Assembly (NCBI RefSeq): GCF_040187885.1
Contig: NZ_JBDPLH010000010.1
Span: 124,001-188,000, forward strand
DNA from: Roseateles_E cavernae
GTDB taxonomy: Bacteria > Pseudomonadota > Gammaproteobacteria > Burkholderiales > Burkholderiaceae_C
Reading direction: 5' to 3'
DNA: 64,000 nt
Under the pieces are notes generated by a model. The model had not been told where the DNA came from. It worked only from the letters and a program-made list of their open reading frames with translations, and ran no database searches. This document shows positions 1 through 8,261 of this stretch, piece by piece (position 1 is the stretch's first letter; the number at the start of each line of letters is the position of its first letter). Both the position numbers and the translations under genes were made by a program.

Positions 1-444
1 CGTGGGCCGGCAGCTCATCAAGCTGCTCCAGCTGATGCATGCGGGTGCGCAGATCGGTGAACTCCCACGAGGCCTTGTCCATCATCGCCAGCGACAGGCG
101 CGAGCCGATGATCTCGCGCTCTATCGTGTCATCGTCCACCAGCGAGAGCGGGCCGGACTGGCTGGATCGCCCCATCGCCTGCCGGGCCTCGGCCACGCCA
201 TGCGAGACCGCGTGGCGCAGACCGGCGACGAAGGCGCTTTGCCAGGCCGGGCCATGGCGCATCCAGGCGGCCACACCGTCACGGCGCGCCACCATCACCG
301 CGTACTCGGCCGGCAGCAGCAGCAACTGCTGGGCGGCCTCGTTGAGCACGCCGGCCACCGGCGCCAGGCCGCGCACCAGGGCCTCCAGATAGACATGCCG
401 CGCATGCGAAGCCAAGGCTTTGTTGCGGGCGGCGTCGGTCATGA
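1..444 (-). CDS. DUF1631 family protein, N-terminal part (runs off window)
   Basis: The first 148 codons of a minus-strand gene that continues beyond base 1. It starts at the ATG whose first base is 444 (MTDAARNKALASHARHVYLE) and stays open to the window edge. A run reading SLSLVDDDTIE-like (PLSLVDDDTIEREIIGSRLS, residues about 105-124) followed by LAMMDKASWEFTDLRTRM resembles the conserved start of DUF1631 proteins, large cytoplasmic proteins of unknown function common in Burkholderiales. It lies 36 bp after the secF stop and reads the same way, so it could be co-transcribed with secDF or have its own promoter. The family call rests on this partial match, so it is moderate; that the frame is coding is fairly safe. 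Confidence 0.6.
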
Positions 445-480
445 AGGCGTCAGGGATTCAGGCAGCTGGTGCAAATGACT

Positions 481-1515
481 CTACACCACCGCTCCGGAGT
501 TCGGATCGTCCGGATCTTCCTTGTTGACCGGGGCCTTGACCAGGTCTTCGCGCTTGATGCCCAGCCACATCGCGATCGCCGCAGCCACGAAGACCGAGGA
601 GTAGATGCCGAAGCAGATGCCAATGGTCAGTGCGATCGCGAAATAGTGCAGCGAGGGGCCGCCGAAGATCAGCATCGACAGCACCATCATCTGCGTGGAA
701 CCGTGGGTGATGATGGTGCGGCTGGTGGTGCTGGTGATCGCATGGTCGATGACCTCGTGCGTGTTCATCTTGCGGAACTTGCGGAAGATCTCGCGCACCC
801 GGTCGAAGATCACCACCGACTCGTTGACCGAGTAGCCCAGCACCGCCAGCAGGGCCGCCAGCACCGTCAGCGAGAACTCCCACTGGAAGAAGGCGAAGAA
901 GCCCAGGATGATGATGACGTCGTGCAGATTGGCGATGATGCCGGCCACCGCGAACTTCCATTCGAAGCGCAGCGCCAGATAGATCATGATGCCGACCACG
1001 GTGAAGGTCAGCGCCAGCGCGGCGTCCTGCGCCAGCTCGGCGCCCACCGCCGGGCCCACCACCTCGGAGCGCGAGAGCTTGATCGGCTCGGCCTGGCTCG
1101 CCGTCATGCAAACCTGCTTGCTGATCGACTCGCCCTTGTCGGTGACGATGTCACGCTGCGAGACGGTGCCACTCTCGGCCTTGCACAAGGCATCGAACAC
1201 CAGGCCGACCTGCTCGGTCTGCTTGACGTCGCCGCGCAGCGGCAGGCGGATCATCACATCGCGCGAGGTGCCGAAGTTCTGCACCTGCACCTCGCCGAAG
1301 CCCATGGCCTCGACGGTGTGGCGGGTCTTCTCCAGATTGGCCGCCTGCGCATACTCGACCTCGACCACCGAACCGCCGGTGAACTCGATCGAGAAGTGCA
1401 GGCCCCGGGTGACCAGGAAGAACACCGCGAGGGCGAAGGTGACGAAGGAGATCGCGTTGAGCAACAACGCGTGCTTCATGAACGGGATATCCCGTTTGAT
1501 GCGGAACAGTTCCAT
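481..1515 (-). CDS. secF: Protein translocase subunit SecF
   Basis: SecF is the smaller inner-membrane half of SecDF, which uses the proton gradient to pull secretory proteins out of SecYEG on the periplasmic side. The 344-residue product has an N-terminal membrane segment (about residues 14-36), the SecF hallmark FSIEFTGGSVVEVEY (about 41-55), a periplasmic domain, then a block of five membrane segments containing ALRFEWKFAVAGIIANLHDV and VLGYSVNESVVIFDRVRE, the conserved SecD/F transmembrane motifs. It follows secD by only 11 bp and is surely co-transcribed with it. The periplasmic loop, which contains two cysteines in CKAESG and KQVCMT, appears somewhat longer than in enteric SecF. Length and motifs are normal for the family and identification is secure. 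Confidence 0.97.
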   Translation of the reverse strand: MELFRIKRDIPFMKHALLLNAISFVTFALAVFFLVTRGLHFSIEFTGGSVVEVEYAQAANLEKTRHTVEAMGFGEVQVQNFGTSRDVMIRLPLRGDVKQTEQVGLVFDALCKAESGTVSQRDIVTDKGESISKQVCMTASQAEPIKLSRSEVVGPAVGAELAQDAALALTFTVVGIMIYLALRFEWKFAVAGIIANLHDVIIILGFFAFFQWEFSLTVLAALLAVLGYSVNESVVIFDRVREIFRKFRKMNTHEVIDHAITSTTSRTIITHGSTQMMVLSMLIFGGPSLHYFAIALTIGICFGIYSSVFVAAAIAMWLGIKREDLVKAPVNKEDPDDPNSGAVV

Positions 1516-1526
1516 GACTAGTTTCC

Positions 1527-3395
1527 TCAGGCCTTGGGCGCGTCGGCCTCGGGCTTCCAGATCTGACCGATAGAGACGGACTTGAGCTTCTTCTGGCGGC
1601 CATACCAGAGATTGACCAGGCCGCGCGAGAACACCACCGACGAGAACATCGAGGTCAGGATGCCCAGGCAGTGCACCACCGCGAAGCCCTTGACCGGGCC
1701 GGAGCCGAAGGCCAGCAGGGCGACACCGGCGATCAGGGTCGTCACATTGGAGTCGAAGATCGTCGCCCAGGCGCGCTCGTAGCCGGCATGGATGGCGGCC
1801 TGCGGCGCGGCGCCGGCGCGCAGCTCCTCGCGCACCCGCTCATTGATCAGCACGTTGGAGTCGATCGCCATGCCCAGCACCAGTGCGATGGCGGCCATGC
1901 CCGGCAGGCTCAGCGTGGCCTGCAGCATCGACAGCACCGCGATCAGCAGCAGCAGGTTGAAAGCCAGGGCCAGCGAGGAGAACACGCCGAACAGTGCGTA
2001 GTAGATGCACATGAACACGGCCACCGCGACAAAGCCCCACAGCACCGAGGCCAGGCCCTTGGCGATGTTCTCGGCACCCAGGGTCGGGCCTATGGTCTTC
2101 TCTTCGATGATCTCCATCGGCGCGGCCAGCGAACCGGCGCGCAGCAGCAGGGCCGTGTCGCTGGCTTCGGTCGTCGTCATCGCGCCCGAGATCTGCATGC
2201 GCGAGCCGAGCTCGCCACGGATCACCGGTGCGGTCACGACCTCGCCCTTGCCCTTCTCGAACAGCAGGATGGCCATGCGCTTGCCGATGTTCTCGCGCGT
2301 CACGTCCTTCATGACCCGCGCGCCCTTGGCGTCGAGGTTCAGATGGACGGCGGGCTGCTGGTTCTCGTCGAAGCCGGCCTGGGCGTCGACCAGGTTGTCG
2401 CCGGTGATGACCACCTGGCGCTTGACGATGATGGGGCCGAAACCGCGGTCGATATAGCGCTCGGTGCCGAAGGGCACCGGGCCGCTGCCGGCCACAGCCG
2501 CCTGGGCCTCGGCGCTGTCATCCACCATGCGCAACTCCAGCGTCGCGGTGCGGCCGATGATGTCCTTGGCGCGCGCCGTGTCCTGCACGCCGGGCAGCTG
2601 CACGACGATGCGGTCCAGACCCTGCTGCTGGATCACCGGCTCGGAGGTGCCGAGCTCGTTGACGCGGTTGTGCAAGGTGGTGATGTTCTGCTTCAGCGCG
2701 GTTTCCTGCACCTGCACCAGGGCCTGCGGCTTCAGCGCGCCGGTCAGCGTCGGCTGGTCGCCGCTCTGGCCAGGGGTCCATTGCACATCGGTGATCTGGT
2801 CGCCCAGCAGGGTGCGCGCCGCCGTCATGGCCGCCGCATCGCGGAAGGCCAGCACCACGGTATTGCCATCGCGGCTGATGCCGGCATGGCGGATGTTCTT
2901 GTCGCGCAGCAGGGTGCGCACGTCGCCGGTCAGCGACTCGGCCTTCTTGGTCAGCGCCGCCTTCATGTCGACCTGCATCAGGAAGTGCACGCCGCCGCGC
3001 AGATCCAGGCCCAGATACATCGGGAAGGCATGCAGATTGGACAGCCAGCGCGGCGAGCGCGACAGCAGGTTCAGCGCGACGATATAGGTCGGGTCATTCG
3101 CATCCGGGTTCAGCGCCTTGCTGATGACGTCCTTGGCCTTCAGCTGCGTATCGGTGTCGGCGAAGCGGGCCTTGACCGAATTGCCCTCGAACTCGACGAA
3201 GTCGGCCTTAATCCCGGCGGCGCTCAGCGCCTGCTCAACCCGCGACTCCATCGAGGCATCGAGCTTGACGGTGACCTTGGCGCTGGAGACCTGGACGGCC
3301 GGCACCTCGCCGAAGAAATTCGGCAGCGTGTAGATGAAGCCGATCAGCATCGCGATCACAAGGATCGCGTACTTCCACAGCGGATAACGATTCAT
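1527..3395 (-). CDS. secD: Protein translocase subunit SecD
   Basis: SecD is the large RND-type subunit of the SecDF proton-driven translocation motor in the inner membrane. The 622-residue protein opens with MNRYPLWKYAILVIAMLIG (first membrane segment), has the family signature YLGLDLRGGVHFLMQVD at about residues 127-143, a large periplasmic P1 region, the stretch LRAGSLAAPMEIIEEKTIGP near residue 420 that precedes the membrane block, and VLGMAIDSNVLINERVREEL in the C-terminal six-helix region. The ATG start is in line with known SecD N-termini. Gene order yajC-secD-secF is the usual one; the tgt and queA genes that often precede yajC are not in the window, their place being taken by a divergent hydroxyproline operon. 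Confidence 0.97.
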   Translation of the reverse strand: MNRYPLWKYAILVIAMLIGFIYTLPNFFGEVPAVQVSSAKVTVKLDASMESRVEQALSAAGIKADFVEFEGNSVKARFADTDTQLKAKDVISKALNPDANDPTYIVALNLLSRSPRWLSNLHAFPMYLGLDLRGGVHFLMQVDMKAALTKKAESLTGDVRTLLRDKNIRHAGISRDGNTVVLAFRDAAAMTAARTLLGDQITDVQWTPGQSGDQPTLTGALKPQALVQVQETALKQNITTLHNRVNELGTSEPVIQQQGLDRIVVQLPGVQDTARAKDIIGRTATLELRMVDDSAEAQAAVAGSGPVPFGTERYIDRGFGPIIVKRQVVITGDNLVDAQAGFDENQQPAVHLNLDAKGARVMKDVTRENIGKRMAILLFEKGKGEVVTAPVIRGELGSRMQISGAMTTTEASDTALLLRAGSLAAPMEIIEEKTIGPTLGAENIAKGLASVLWGFVAVAVFMCIYYALFGVFSSLALAFNLLLLIAVLSMLQATLSLPGMAAIALVLGMAIDSNVLINERVREELRAGAAPQAAIHAGYERAWATIFDSNVTTLIAGVALLAFGSGPVKGFAVVHCLGILTSMFSSVVFSRGLVNLWYGRQKKLKSVSIGQIWKPEADAPKA

Positions 3396-3439
3396 GGTGC
3401 GTCCTCTCAGGCCGAGTCAGCGTCAGCGCCTGAAGCGAA

Positions 3440-3462
3440 CCCGGCACCATCATGGCGCCGGG
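3440..3462. other. Hairpin in the yajC-secD spacer
   Basis: An inverted repeat lies in the 116-bp gap between yajC and secD: CCCGGCACC pairs with GGCGCCGGG around a five-base loop, with a single A-C mismatch. No T-run follows on the transcribed (minus) side, so it is more likely an mRNA processing or stabilising structure than a terminator. It could set the ratio of YajC to SecD. Confidence 0.4.
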
Positions 3463-3511
3463 CTATGGTTTGGGGGCGTGCGCCGACGGCGCGGCACCCC
3501 TGGCAGCTGGA

Positions 3512-3841
3512 TTACTTGACGGTGCCCTTGGGCAGCACCTGCACGACCGCGCCGCGCTGGACCTGCAGCTCGACCCCGGTGGCCACTTCCAGGGTCACGA
3601 AGCTGTCGCCGAGCTTGGACACCTTGCCCAGCAGGCCGCCCGAGGTGACGATCTCATCGCCCTTGGCCAGGGCCTCGATCATGGCCTTGTGCTCCTTCTG
3701 ACGCTTCATCTGCGGGCGAATCATCACGAAGTACAGCACCACAAACATCAGCACCAGCGGCAGCATGCTCAGCAAGCTGGACTCGGTGCTACCGGCGGCA
3801 GCGGCCGGGGCGGCTTGGGCAAAAGCGTTGGAAATAAACAC
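3512..3841 (-). CDS. yajC: Preprotein translocase subunit YajC
   Basis: YajC is the small single-span partner of SecDF. The reading frame is open far upstream, but the true start is most likely the GTG at 3841 giving MFISNAFAQAAPAAAAGSTE, preceded by an AAGGGA ribosome site; this yields 109 residues, the usual YajC size. A single membrane helix (LLSMLPLVLMFVVLYFVMI) is followed by the family-typical RPQMKRQKEHKAMIEAL and GDEIVTSGGLLGKV. It is the first gene of the yajC-secD-secF operon. The longer ATG-started version from 4042 would add residues with no family counterpart and would run across the divergent promoter region, so I reject it. Confidence 0.93.
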   Translation of the reverse strand: MFISNAFAQAAPAAAAGSTESSLLSMLPLVLMFVVLYFVMIRPQMKRQKEHKAMIEALAKGDEIVTSGGLLGKVSKLGDSFVTLEVATGVELQVQRGAVVQVLPKGTVK

Positions 3842-3939
3842 GTCGGAATCCCTTTGGTGAAAGCCGCCCTTGGCGGACGGAAGAACTGCGGATTGTATGC
3901 GGCCACCCGGGGCGGCCACCCACCGCAGCCGAGATGGGG

Positions 3940-3979
3940 TTGACAAGCCGGAATTCAAAAAATATTCTACAAATATATT
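3940..3979 (+). promoter_or_regulatory. Sigma-70-type promoter with overlapping inverted repeat, hydroxyproline operon
   Basis: TTGACA (3940-3945), a 17-bp spacer, then TATTCT (3963-3968) make a strong vegetative promoter reading toward the GntR gene at 4029. The -10 box is overlapped by ATATT-CTACA-AATAT (3962-3976), a perfect 5-bp inverted repeat in an AT-rich island unlike the surrounding GC-rich DNA. I infer this is the operator of the GntR protein encoded just downstream (autoregulation by blocking the -10). The spacing of the boxes is seen; regulator binding is inferred. Confidence 0.6.
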
Positions 3980-4028
3980 AAATGCAAACCCTGCTGGCCA
4001 GAGCCTAGCGGCCTGCGATGATGGCGCC

Positions 4029-4694
4029 ATGACCGACAGCAACGACGCTCCCGAGCAAGACCATAAACGCCGCGTGGCCGACCAGGCCTATGACGCGCTC
4101 GAATCGATGATCGCCACCCTGGTGCTCAAGCCCGGCGCCCCTATCGTCGAGGCCGAGCTGATCGAGCGCACCGGCCTGGGCCGCACGCCCACCCGCGAGG
4201 CGCTGATGCGCCTGGTCTCCAACGGCCTGATCGTGCAGCTGCCGCGGCGCGGCCTGCGGGTCAGCGATATCTGGCTGGCCGAGCATCTGGACCTGGTCGA
4301 GGCGCGCCGGGTGCTGGAGCGCCTGATCGCCGGGACCTCGGCCCGGCGCGCCACACCGGCCCAGCGCGAGGACCTGCTGGCCTGTGCCCGCAGCATGGTC
4401 AAGGCCGGCGAGGACGATGATCTGGCCGCCTATATGGATGCCGATCAGGCGCTGGACCGGGTCAACCACGCGGCCTGCCGCAACCCCTTCGCGGTAGCCG
4501 CCGTCGTGCCCATGGTGATCCAGTGCCGGCGCTTCTGGTATGCCTACCAGCACCAGGGCGATATCAAGGAGGGCGCGCGCCGCCATCTGCTGCTGGCCCA
4601 GGCCATTGCCAGCGGCGACGGCGAGCAGGCCGCACAGGCCAGCGACGCCTTGATGGACTATCTGCGCCAGTTTGCCCAGGCGGTGATCGAATGA
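4029..4694 (+). CDS. GntR-family (FCD-type) transcriptional regulator
   Basis: A 221-residue regulator with an N-terminal winged helix (about residues 15-80; VEAELIERTGLGRTPTREAL is the GntR helix-turn-helix) and a C-terminal alpha-helical ligand domain containing the ELDLVEARRVLERL-like entry helix of the FCD/FadR class. The ATG at 4029 is chosen because the helix-turn-helix spacing fits and translation from further upstream would cross the promoter. It is the first gene of the hydroxyproline operon and its stop overlaps the start of the epimerase gene by ATGA. It most likely senses hydroxyproline or a breakdown product and controls its own operon through the inverted repeat at 3962-3976; that ligand is inference from context. 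Confidence 0.88.
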   Translation: MTDSNDAPEQDHKRRVADQAYDALESMIATLVLKPGAPIVEAELIERTGLGRTPTREALMRLVSNGLIVQLPRRGLRVSDIWLAEHLDLVEARRVLERLIAGTSARRATPAQREDLLACARSMVKAGEDDDLAAYMDADQALDRVNHAACRNPFAVAAVVPMVIQCRRFWYAYQHQGDIKEGARRHLLLAQAIASGDGEQAAQASDALMDYLRQFAQAVIE

Positions 4695-5626
4695 GCACGA
4701 CTCGCATTGTTGACTCCCACACCGGTGGCGAACCGACCCGGCTGATCGTCAGCGGCGGCCCCGATCTCGGCCGCGGCAGCATGGCCGAACGGCTGCAGCG
4801 CTTTCGCAGCGAGCACGATGCCTGGCGCCGCGCCGTCGTGATGGAGCCGCGTGGCTCGGACGTGATGGTCGGTGCGCTGCTGTGCGAGCCCGAGCTGAGC
4901 GACAGCACGGCCGGCGTGATCTTCTTCAACAACGTCGGCTATCTGGGCATGTGCGGCCACGGCAGCATCGGCCTGGTCGCGACCCTGGCCTGGCTGGGCC
5001 GCATCCAGCCCGGCGAGCACCGGATCGAGACCCCGGTGGGCCGGATCACGGCACGGCTGCATCAAGACGGCAGCGTCAGCATCGCCAATGTGCCGGCCTG
5101 GCGCCATGCCAAGCGGGTGGCCGTGCGCATCGCCGGCAAGACCGTGCACGGCGATGTCGCCTGGGGCGGCAACTGGTTCTTTCTGTGCGAAGACCATGGC
5201 CTGAGCCTGGAGCTGGCCTCGGTCGAGGCGCTGACCGACTTCGCCTGGGCGCTGCGCCAGGAGTTGCCGCGCCAGGGCGTCAGCGGCGCCGGCGGCGCCG
5301 AGATCGACCATATCGAGCTGCTGGGCCCGCCAGCCGACCCGGCCCACAACGGCCGCAACTTCGTGCTGTGCCCCGGCAAGGCCTACGACCGCAGCCCCTG
5401 CGGCACCGGCACCAGCGCAAAGATCGCCTGCCTGGCGGCCGACGGCAAGCTGGCGCCCGGCGCGCTCTGGCAGCAGGAAAGCGTGATCGGCAGCGTGTTT
5501 GCCGCCAGCTACCAGAGCGGTGAGCCGGGTCAGGTCTTGCCCACCATCCATGGCCGCGCCCATGTGAATCTGGATGCCAGCCTGGTGTTCCAGGGCGGCG
5601 ACCCCTTCGCCTGGGGCATCGCCTGA
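4691..5626 (+). CDS. lhpA: 4-hydroxyproline 2-epimerase (proline racemase family)
   Basis: This cytoplasmic, cofactor-free enzyme inverts C2 of trans-4-hydroxy-L-proline to give cis-4-hydroxy-D-proline, the first step of hydroxyproline breakdown. The 311-residue product has both catalytic cysteines of the two-base mechanism: Cys88 in GYLGMCGHGSIG and Cys237 in RSPCGTGTSAK. Having Cys at the second site separates it from trans-3-hydroxyproline dehydratases, which carry Thr or Ser there. The early motif VDSHTGGEPTRLIVSGGP is typical of the family. The ATG at 4691 overlaps the regulator's stop. Downstream genes supply the D-hydroxyproline dehydrogenase, which supports the hydroxyproline rather than the proline racemase role. 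Confidence 0.92.
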   Translation: MSTTRIVDSHTGGEPTRLIVSGGPDLGRGSMAERLQRFRSEHDAWRRAVVMEPRGSDVMVGALLCEPELSDSTAGVIFFNNVGYLGMCGHGSIGLVATLAWLGRIQPGEHRIETPVGRITARLHQDGSVSIANVPAWRHAKRVAVRIAGKTVHGDVAWGGNWFFLCEDHGLSLELASVEALTDFAWALRQELPRQGVSGAGGAEIDHIELLGPPADPAHNGRNFVLCPGKAYDRSPCGTGTSAKIACLAADGKLAPGALWQQESVIGSVFAASYQSGEPGQVLPTIHGRAHVNLDASLVFQGGDPFAWGIA

Positions 5627-5652
5627 AGACCGCCAGCACCCGTCGGGCCGAT

Positions 5653-6747
5653 GTGCTGATCGTCGGCGCCGGCATCGTCGGCGCGGCCTGCGCGCGCGAG
5701 TTTGCGCGCCAGGGGCTCAGCGTGGCCGTGATCGAGTCCGGCGCGGTCGGTGGTGGTGCGACGGCGGCCTCGATGGGCCATCTGCTGGTGGTCGATGACG
5801 AGGCGGGCGGAAATGACCCGGAGTTCGCGCTGAGCCAGCGCTCGATGCGGCTGTGGCAGGACTGGCTGGACGAGAGCGCCGGCCATGCCGCCCAAGTCGA
5901 GCATGGACGCTGCGGCACGCTGTGGCTGGCCGCCGACGATCAGGAGCTGGCACTGGCCGGGCGCAAGCAGGCCTGGTACGCGGCACGCGGCATCGCGGCC
6001 GAGCTGGTAGACGGCGCCACGCTGGCGCGGCTGGAGCCTATGCTGCGCCCCGGCCTGGCCGGCGCGCTGCGCGTGCCGGGCGACGGCCGCGTCTACCCGC
6101 CCAAGGTCGCAGCCCACTGGCTGCAGGGCTGTGAGCTGATCAGCGGCGAGGTCATCGGACTGGACGGCCACAGCCTGAGCCTGGCCGACGGCCGGCGGCT
6201 CTGGGGCGGCCTGATCGTGCTGACGGCCGGCCTGGCCAGCCAGCGCTGGCTGCCGCAGGGCTGGCTGCTGCCCAAGAAGGGCCAGTTGGCGATCACGCAA
6301 CGAAGCACGCCGCGCGTCGCTCACCAGCTGGTCGAGCTCGGTTATATCAAGAAGGCCCATCTGGCCGACCAGGACACGGTGTCCTTCAATGTGCAGCCGC
6401 GCCCCGACGGCCAGCTCTTGATCGGCTCCTCGCGCCAGATCGGCCGCAGCGATGCAGCGCTGGACCGCGCCATGCTCGAAGCGATGCTGGCCCTGGCCTG
6501 CGACTATCTGCCCGAGCTGGCGACGCTGAGCCTGCTGCGCTGCTGGACCGGCCTGCGGCCGGCCAGCCGCGATGGACAGCCGCTGATCGGCGCCCACCCC
6601 GAGCACCCGCGGGTCTGGCTGGCCTGCGGCCATGAGGGCCTGGGCATCACGACCTCGCTGGCCACGGCCGAGCTGCTGGCCCAGCTGAGCCTGGGCCAGT
6701 CCACCCTGTTGAACGCCGCGCCCTTTGCGCCGGCGCGCCTGCTGTGA
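5653..6747 (+). CDS. lhpB: D-hydroxyproline dehydrogenase, FAD (DadA-like) beta subunit
   Basis: A FAD-dependent amine/D-amino-acid oxidoreductase of the DadA/DAO fold, expected to oxidise cis-4-hydroxy-D-proline to pyrroline-4-hydroxy-2-carboxylate as one subunit of a heterotrimer. It begins with the dinucleotide-binding motif VLIVGAGIVGAACAREFARQ and ends with the FAD-contact segment ACGHEGLGITTSLATAELLA. The GTG at 5653 starts right at the first beta strand and is 26 bp after the epimerase; a CTG at 5623 in the same frame overlapping the epimerase stop would add ten residues (KTASTRRAD before the strand) and may be the real start. Its stop overlaps the next start (GTGATGA). About 364 residues, normal for the family. 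Confidence 0.87.
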   Translation: MLIVGAGIVGAACAREFARQGLSVAVIESGAVGGGATAASMGHLLVVDDEAGGNDPEFALSQRSMRLWQDWLDESAGHAAQVEHGRCGTLWLAADDQELALAGRKQAWYAARGIAAELVDGATLARLEPMLRPGLAGALRVPGDGRVYPPKVAAHWLQGCELISGEVIGLDGHSLSLADGRRLWGGLIVLTAGLASQRWLPQGWLLPKKGQLAITQRSTPRVAHQLVELGYIKKAHLADQDTVSFNVQPRPDGQLLIGSSRQIGRSDAALDRAMLEAMLALACDYLPELATLSLLRCWTGLRPASRDGQPLIGAHPEHPRVWLACGHEGLGITTSLATAELLAQLSLGQSTLLNAAPFAPARLL

Positions 6748-6995
6748 TGAGTAACAAGATCGTCTTGCAGATCAATGGCCAGCCCCATGCGGTGCCGGCC
6801 GGCTGTAGCGTGGCGGCCGCGCTGGCCCATGCCGGCCTGAGCGCCACGCGCCACTCGGTCAGCGGCCAGCCGCGCGCCGCCTTCTGTGGCATGGGGCAAT
6901 GCCAGGAATGCCGGGTCACGATAGACGGCGTCACCGACCGGCTGGCCTGCATGAGCCCGGCAGCGGCCGGCATGGACATCAAGACCTGCACATGA
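6747..6995 (+). CDS. [2Fe-2S] subunit of D-hydroxyproline dehydrogenase
   Basis: An 82-residue plant-type [2Fe-2S] ferredoxin-like subunit. The cluster ligands are visible as FCGMGQCQECRV (three cysteines) and a fourth in RLACMSP about 17 residues later. It matches the HcnA-like small subunit of heterotrimeric D-hydroxyproline and hydrogen-cyanide-synthase-type dehydrogenases and would pass electrons between the two flavin subunits. I start it at ATG 6747, which overlaps the previous stop; a GTG one codon upstream is also in frame. It overlaps the next gene by four bases, so the three subunits are translationally coupled. Which letter of the lhpBEF naming applies is not certain. Confidence 0.88.
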   Translation: MSNKIVLQINGQPHAVPAGCSVAAALAHAGLSATRHSVSGQPRAAFCGMGQCQECRVTIDGVTDRLACMSPAAAGMDIKTCT

Positions 6996-8230
6996 AGACT
7001 CTGGACGCCGATATCACCGTCGTGGGCGCCGGCCCGGCCGGCATTGCCGCCGTCTGCCGCTTGATCGCGGCCGGCCGGCGCGTGGCCTGGGTCGATCAGG
7101 GCGCCCGGCCCGGCGGCCAGATCTGGCGCGCCGGCCTGCCGCCGCGCTGGGGGCGCGCGCTGGACGAGATCACGGCCAGCCCGCTGCTGCAGCGGCTGGC
7201 CGGCCATGCGGTGGTCGATGCCAATGGCCCGCAGCGCCTGCTGCTGCACGACACGCTGAGCAGGCAGGGTTTGTGGGTGCGTTCGCCGCAGCTGCTGCTG
7301 GCGCTGGGCGCGCGCGAGCGTTTTCTGCCCTTCCCCGGCTGGACACTGCCCGGCGTGCATGGGGCCGGCGGCCTGCAGGCGCTGATCAAGAACGGTTGGC
7401 CGGTCGCCGGCCGTCGCCTGGTGCTGGCCGGTTCGGGCCCGCTGCTGCTGGCCGCCGCCGACACGGCCCGCGCGGCCGGTGCCGATCTGCTGCTGGTCGC
7501 CGAGCAGGCCTCGCGCGCCGCGCTGCTGGGCTTTGCCGCCGGCCTGGACACCGCCCGGCTGGCCCAGGCCGCCGGCCTGGGCTGGCGGCTGCGCGGCCGC
7601 TACCGCAGCGGCCACTGGGTGCGGCGCGCGATCGGCAGCGACAAGCTCGAAGCCGTCGTCATCAGCGATGGCCACAGCGAGCAGCAGCTGGCCTGCGACG
7701 CCTTGGGCGTCGGCTTCGGCCTGCTGCCCAATACCGAGCTGGCCGAGCTGCTGGGCTGCCGCATCGAGGACGGCGCCATCGCGGTCGATGCACAGCTGCG
7801 GACTTCGCTGCCGCAGGTCTGGGCGGCCGGCGAATGCACCGGCATCGGCGGGGCCGACAAGGCCCTGGTAGAGGGCGAGCTGGCGGCGCTGCGGATGCTG
7901 GGCCAGGACGGACAGCCGCTGCAGGCCGCCCACCGCCAGGCCCAGCGCTTCGCACGTCGTCTGGCCCGCAGCTTTGCCTTGCGGCCCGAGCTGCTGCAGC
8001 TGGCCGAGGCCAAGACCCTGGTCTGCCGCTGCGAGGATGTGTCCTTCGGTGCGCTGAAGGCGCAGCGCGGCTGGCGTGATGCCAAGTTGCAGACCCGTTG
8101 CGGCATGGGGGCCTGCCAGGGCCGCGTCTGCGGTCCGATCACCCAGCAGCTGCTGGGCTGGGACGCACGCGGCCAGCGCGCGCCGCTGCAGCCGGCGCCG
8201 ATCGCGCTCTTCCTGCCGGACAAGACTTGA
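6992..8230 (+). CDS. D-hydroxyproline dehydrogenase, FAD/NAD(P)-fold alpha subunit with BFD-type iron-sulfur domain
   Basis: A 412-residue HcnB-like subunit: N-terminal FAD-binding pyridine-nucleotide disulfide oxidoreductase fold (ADITVVGAGPAGIAAVCRL, then GARPGGQIW), a second nucleotide-binding region (RRLVLAGSGPLLLAAAD), the second FAD signature VWAAGECTGIGG, and a C-terminal BFD-like [2Fe-2S] domain with cysteines in LVCRCEDVSF and TRCGMGACQGRVCGP. Together with the two preceding genes it completes the known alpha-beta-gamma dehydrogenase, probably passing electrons to the respiratory chain. ATG 6992 overlaps the stop of the [2Fe-2S] gene. The deaminase and semialdehyde dehydrogenase that finish the pathway are not in this window. 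Confidence 0.88.
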   Translation: MKTLDADITVVGAGPAGIAAVCRLIAAGRRVAWVDQGARPGGQIWRAGLPPRWGRALDEITASPLLQRLAGHAVVDANGPQRLLLHDTLSRQGLWVRSPQLLLALGARERFLPFPGWTLPGVHGAGGLQALIKNGWPVAGRRLVLAGSGPLLLAAADTARAAGADLLLVAEQASRAALLGFAAGLDTARLAQAAGLGWRLRGRYRSGHWVRRAIGSDKLEAVVISDGHSEQQLACDALGVGFGLLPNTELAELLGCRIEDGAIAVDAQLRTSLPQVWAAGECTGIGGADKALVEGELAALRMLGQDGQPLQAAHRQAQRFARRLARSFALRPELLQLAEAKTLVCRCEDVSFGALKAQRGWRDAKLQTRCGMGACQGRVCGPITQQLLGWDARGQRAPLQPAPIALFLPDKT

Positions 8231-8261
8231 CCCTGCTCCCGGCATCGCCGATGCTGGCCGC

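Noticed and set aside
1671..3701. 676-codon plus-strand frame across secD
   Set aside because: It is the complement-frame shadow of secD/yajC, rich in Gln, His and Arg, with no family motif; the minus-strand genes are certain.
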